Positions 22,360 to 24,231 of a stretch of 24,231 nt of DNA are shown in pieces. The stretch comes from Bacteroidota bacterium (GTDB taxonomy: Bacteria > Bacteroidota > Bacteroidia > Bacteroidales > WCHB1-69). The position numbers were made by a program, and so were the translations under genes. Position 1 is the first letter of the stretch. Each line of letters begins with the position of its first letter. A model generated the notes under the pieces. The model was given only the letters and a program-made list of their open reading frames with translations, searched no databases and had not been told where the DNA came from. Location: NCBI GenBank assembly GCA_023413895.1, contig JAEZOU010000083.1:1-24231 (forward strand). The letters run 5' to 3'.

Positions 22360-24231
22360 CTAATTATACTTTTCAGAAATGATAATGGCGATGCCACCGC
22401 ATTCTGGTAAGGTGATATTTAAAGTAGAGTTCTGTGTAACATTTTGTTTTTCAATAATATATTTTGTTTTGTCGGTGTGCCAATTTTTGTCGGGATTGTC
22501 TTTATAAAGGGTTGCACAGTAGTGGATTCTATCAGAAAGGAAATTGAGAGGAATAGTAAGGGTTCGCATCTTTTCGTTAGTAGTAGCAGCGATATACCAC
22601 GTTTTTCCGCTTCGGCGCGCTACCACAATATATTCGCCAATTTCTCCTTGTAGAACATGACTTTCGTCGTAATCAGGATTGAGTTGTTCTACAAAGTTGA
22701 ACATAGGGTGATTTTTGTAATTGCGGATATCATCAGCAGCCATCACCCATGGACTATAAAGAGTAACCATCAGTGCTAATTGGTGCGCGAGGGAGGTATG
22801 AATGCGAGTGTTTTTTAAAGTGCTTTCGGAGCAGTTCCATGCCACTCTGTTTTTTGCATTTTTGAAAAGAAGATCGAAAATTCCAGGTGTGTAGTCCATT
22901 GGACCTGAAAGACCGCGAGTATAGGGTAGGGTGTTGGTGTGCGTTGGCGAATTGCCGTGGCTCCATGCGTCCCACTCCAATCCTCTAACGCCTTCTCGCG
23001 TCATAAAGTTAGGATAGGCAATTTCGAGTCCAGATCCGTTTACCGGTTCATGCATATCTAACGCAATTTGATATTGTGCAGCGGTTTCTATAACGCGTTG
23101 AAAATGAGAAACAACCTGTTGGCCATGGTGATTCTCTCCCGTAGAAATTGCGCCCGCGTGTCCCGTTTTTATATCGTGAATTCCGAGTGCTTGACATTGC
23201 CGAAAGGCTTCTTCCATTGCGGCTTCGTAGCCGATAATATCACCACCAGTTTCGTGGTGCATTATCAGGCGGACACCTTTTTTCTGGGCGAACCGCGCCA
23301 CTTTTTCCAAATTATAGTCGTTTGCGGGTTGTGTATATAGAAATGTATGCGCATTACCCCATTCACCCCAACCTTTGTTCCAACCTTCTACTAAAACTCC
23401 GCCAATGTTGTGTTTGGCAGCGAAGCGAATGTACTGCTTTGTGCGTCGAGTGGTGGCTCCGTGGCGTTTTCCCTCCTCCCAACTTTGCGTGCCTAAATGG
23501 TAGTTCCACCAGATGCCAATATAGGTCATCGGTTTACCTGCGTATGCTTGAGTTGTGGATGGTGGAGCAAGAGTTAGTAAATCACTGTTGTTTAGTAGCT
23601 TGGGTGCATCTGTGGTGATGGTAAACACGCGCCAAGGAGTAGCAAAAGGAGCTTTTAGGTACGCTTTGTCGCCATTTTTATAAGGGGTAAGATGCCAATT
23701 GAAGCTTCCGTTCCCTTCGTTTTTTAAGGTAGCATCTGGATAGTTGAGTGTTGCCGCTTCGCGAATGGCGAGATGTTTGCCGTTAGGATAGCGCATTACC
23801 AAAGGTAGCGCTGCCCACGCTGCACTATCTAACGAGGTTCGGTAGTACTCTTTTTCGTAGGTGTTGAAGTCTGCCCAGCACCACCAAACGGTGGGCATTC
23901 CCGCAATTCGAGTTTCCGTCAGTTCATGGTTGAGTGTTAGAGAAAAGGTGTCTGTAATGATGTATCGAAAGGCAATAGTTTCGGCATACGCCCGAACGGA
24001 AAGGGTTATATGTCGTTTGCTCGGGTGATGAATAAGGTGGTAATTTTTCTCAATGTGTTTCTCGCAAATTTGCTTGTTCGCGCCCCAAGGAAGATGGCGA
24101 ATGCTATCCGTAATAGAATTTTTAGAAGTTATCATTTCAAATCCATCACTCCATTGTTCGCCATCTATTACCATTCCTAATTTAGAGGGAGAAATTATTG
24201 TATCTTGTTCGTGAATAATGTGATACTCAAT
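22360..24231 (-). CDS. GH97 alpha-glucosidase, 5' end beyond right edge
   Basis: The frame is open to base 24231. The 19 codons upstream of the first ATG (24174) read like a GH97 N-terminus (SPSKLGMVIDGEQWSDGFE), so the true start and any signal peptide lie outside the window; 623 residues are visible. An N-terminal beta-sandwich is followed by a TIM barrel with IGGVLVEGWNKGWGEW, LIMHHETGGD, LDMHEPVNGSGLEIAYPN and GPMDYTPGIFDL, then MVTLYSPWVMAADD. The Glu in MHHETGG and in HEPV correspond to acid/base positions of the inverting SusB-like branch as I recall it, so alpha-glucan or alpha-glucoside hydrolysis with inversion is likely. Enzymes of this family are usually periplasmic. No susCD pair is visible in the window. 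Branch assignment is less sure than family. Confidence 0.92.
   Translation of the reverse strand: MEYHIIHEQDTIISPSKLGMVIDGEQWSDGFEMITSKNSITDSIRHLPWGANKQICEKHIEKNYHLIHHPSKRHITLSVRAYAETIAFRYIITDTFSLTLNHELTETRIAGMPTVWWCWADFNTYEKEYYRTSLDSAAWAALPLVMRYPNGKHLAIREAATLNYPDATLKNEGNGSFNWHLTPYKNGDKAYLKAPFATPWRVFTITTDAPKLLNNSDLLTLAPPSTTQAYAGKPMTYIGIWWNYHLGTQSWEEGKRHGATTRRTKQYIRFAAKHNIGGVLVEGWNKGWGEWGNAHTFLYTQPANDYNLEKVARFAQKKGVRLIMHHETGGDIIGYEAAMEEAFRQCQALGIHDIKTGHAGAISTGENHHGQQVVSHFQRVIETAAQYQIALDMHEPVNGSGLEIAYPNFMTREGVRGLEWDAWSHGNSPTHTNTLPYTRGLSGPMDYTPGIFDLLFKNAKNRVAWNCSESTLKNTRIHTSLAHQLALMVTLYSPWVMAADDIRNYKNHPMFNFVEQLNPDYDESHVLQGEIGEYIVVARRSGKTWYIAATTNEKMRTLTIPLNFLSDRIHYCATLYKDNPDKNWHTDKTKYIIEKQNVTQNSTLNITLPECGGIAIIISEKYN

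Overview
The window is an AT-rich chromosomal segment from a member of the Bacteroidota, most likely order Bacteroidales. Support comes from a subtilase with a type IX secretion (T9SS) C-terminal sorting domain, an S46 dipeptidyl-peptidase-family protein, a GH3-beta-lactamase fusion, a GH97 alpha-glucosidase, and several TAnnTTTG-type -7 promoter elements with mostly absent Shine-Dalgarno sequences. There is no plasmid, prophage, CRISPR or tRNA/rRNA signal. It reads as core genome with a few unusual insertions.

Region 1 (1-12386, all minus strand) is one tightly packed run of seven envelope genes: an outer-membrane-type protein of unknown role, waaA (Kdo transferase), a T9SS-exported subtilase, an S46-family protein whose catalytic His is replaced, a GH3 (NagZ-like)-beta-lactamase two-domain protein, dsbD, and a GT-C (ArnT/PMT-like) membrane glycosyltransferase cut by the left edge. 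Most gaps are 3-12 bp and one junction overlaps (TAATG), so much of it is probably co-transcribed. The theme is building, trimming and oxidatively maintaining the cell envelope.

Region 2 (12387-13708) has divergent promoters, a plus-strand BASS-family transporter, and a GC-rich non-coding block at about 13484-13659 that resembles a dispersed intergenic repeat of Bacteroidota genomes.

Region 3 (13709-18838, minus strand) is the division cluster ftsQ-ftsA-ftsZ followed, with only short gaps, by a TetR-family regulator and a XerD-type recombinase. The mur genes that normally precede ftsQ are absent. Their place is taken by a terminator, dyad sequences and the pyrBI operon (19027-20399). The pyrB and pyrI proteins look closer to clostridial versions than to the usual Bacteroides ones, and pyrB starts at a TTG behind a textbook Shine-Dalgarno.

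Region 4 (20400-24231) holds a divergent promoter region, a small predicted lipoprotein packed with His-Glu-Gly-Cys motifs around a duplicated helical module (the most novel protein here), its terminator, a SprT-like metalloprotease, a YbaK-type Cys-tRNA(Pro) deacylase converging on it with overlapping stop codons, and a GH97 glucosidase that runs off the right edge.

No intergenic stretch exceeds 300 bases. The three longest (about 13474-13708, 18805-19026 and 20400-20621) are described as features.
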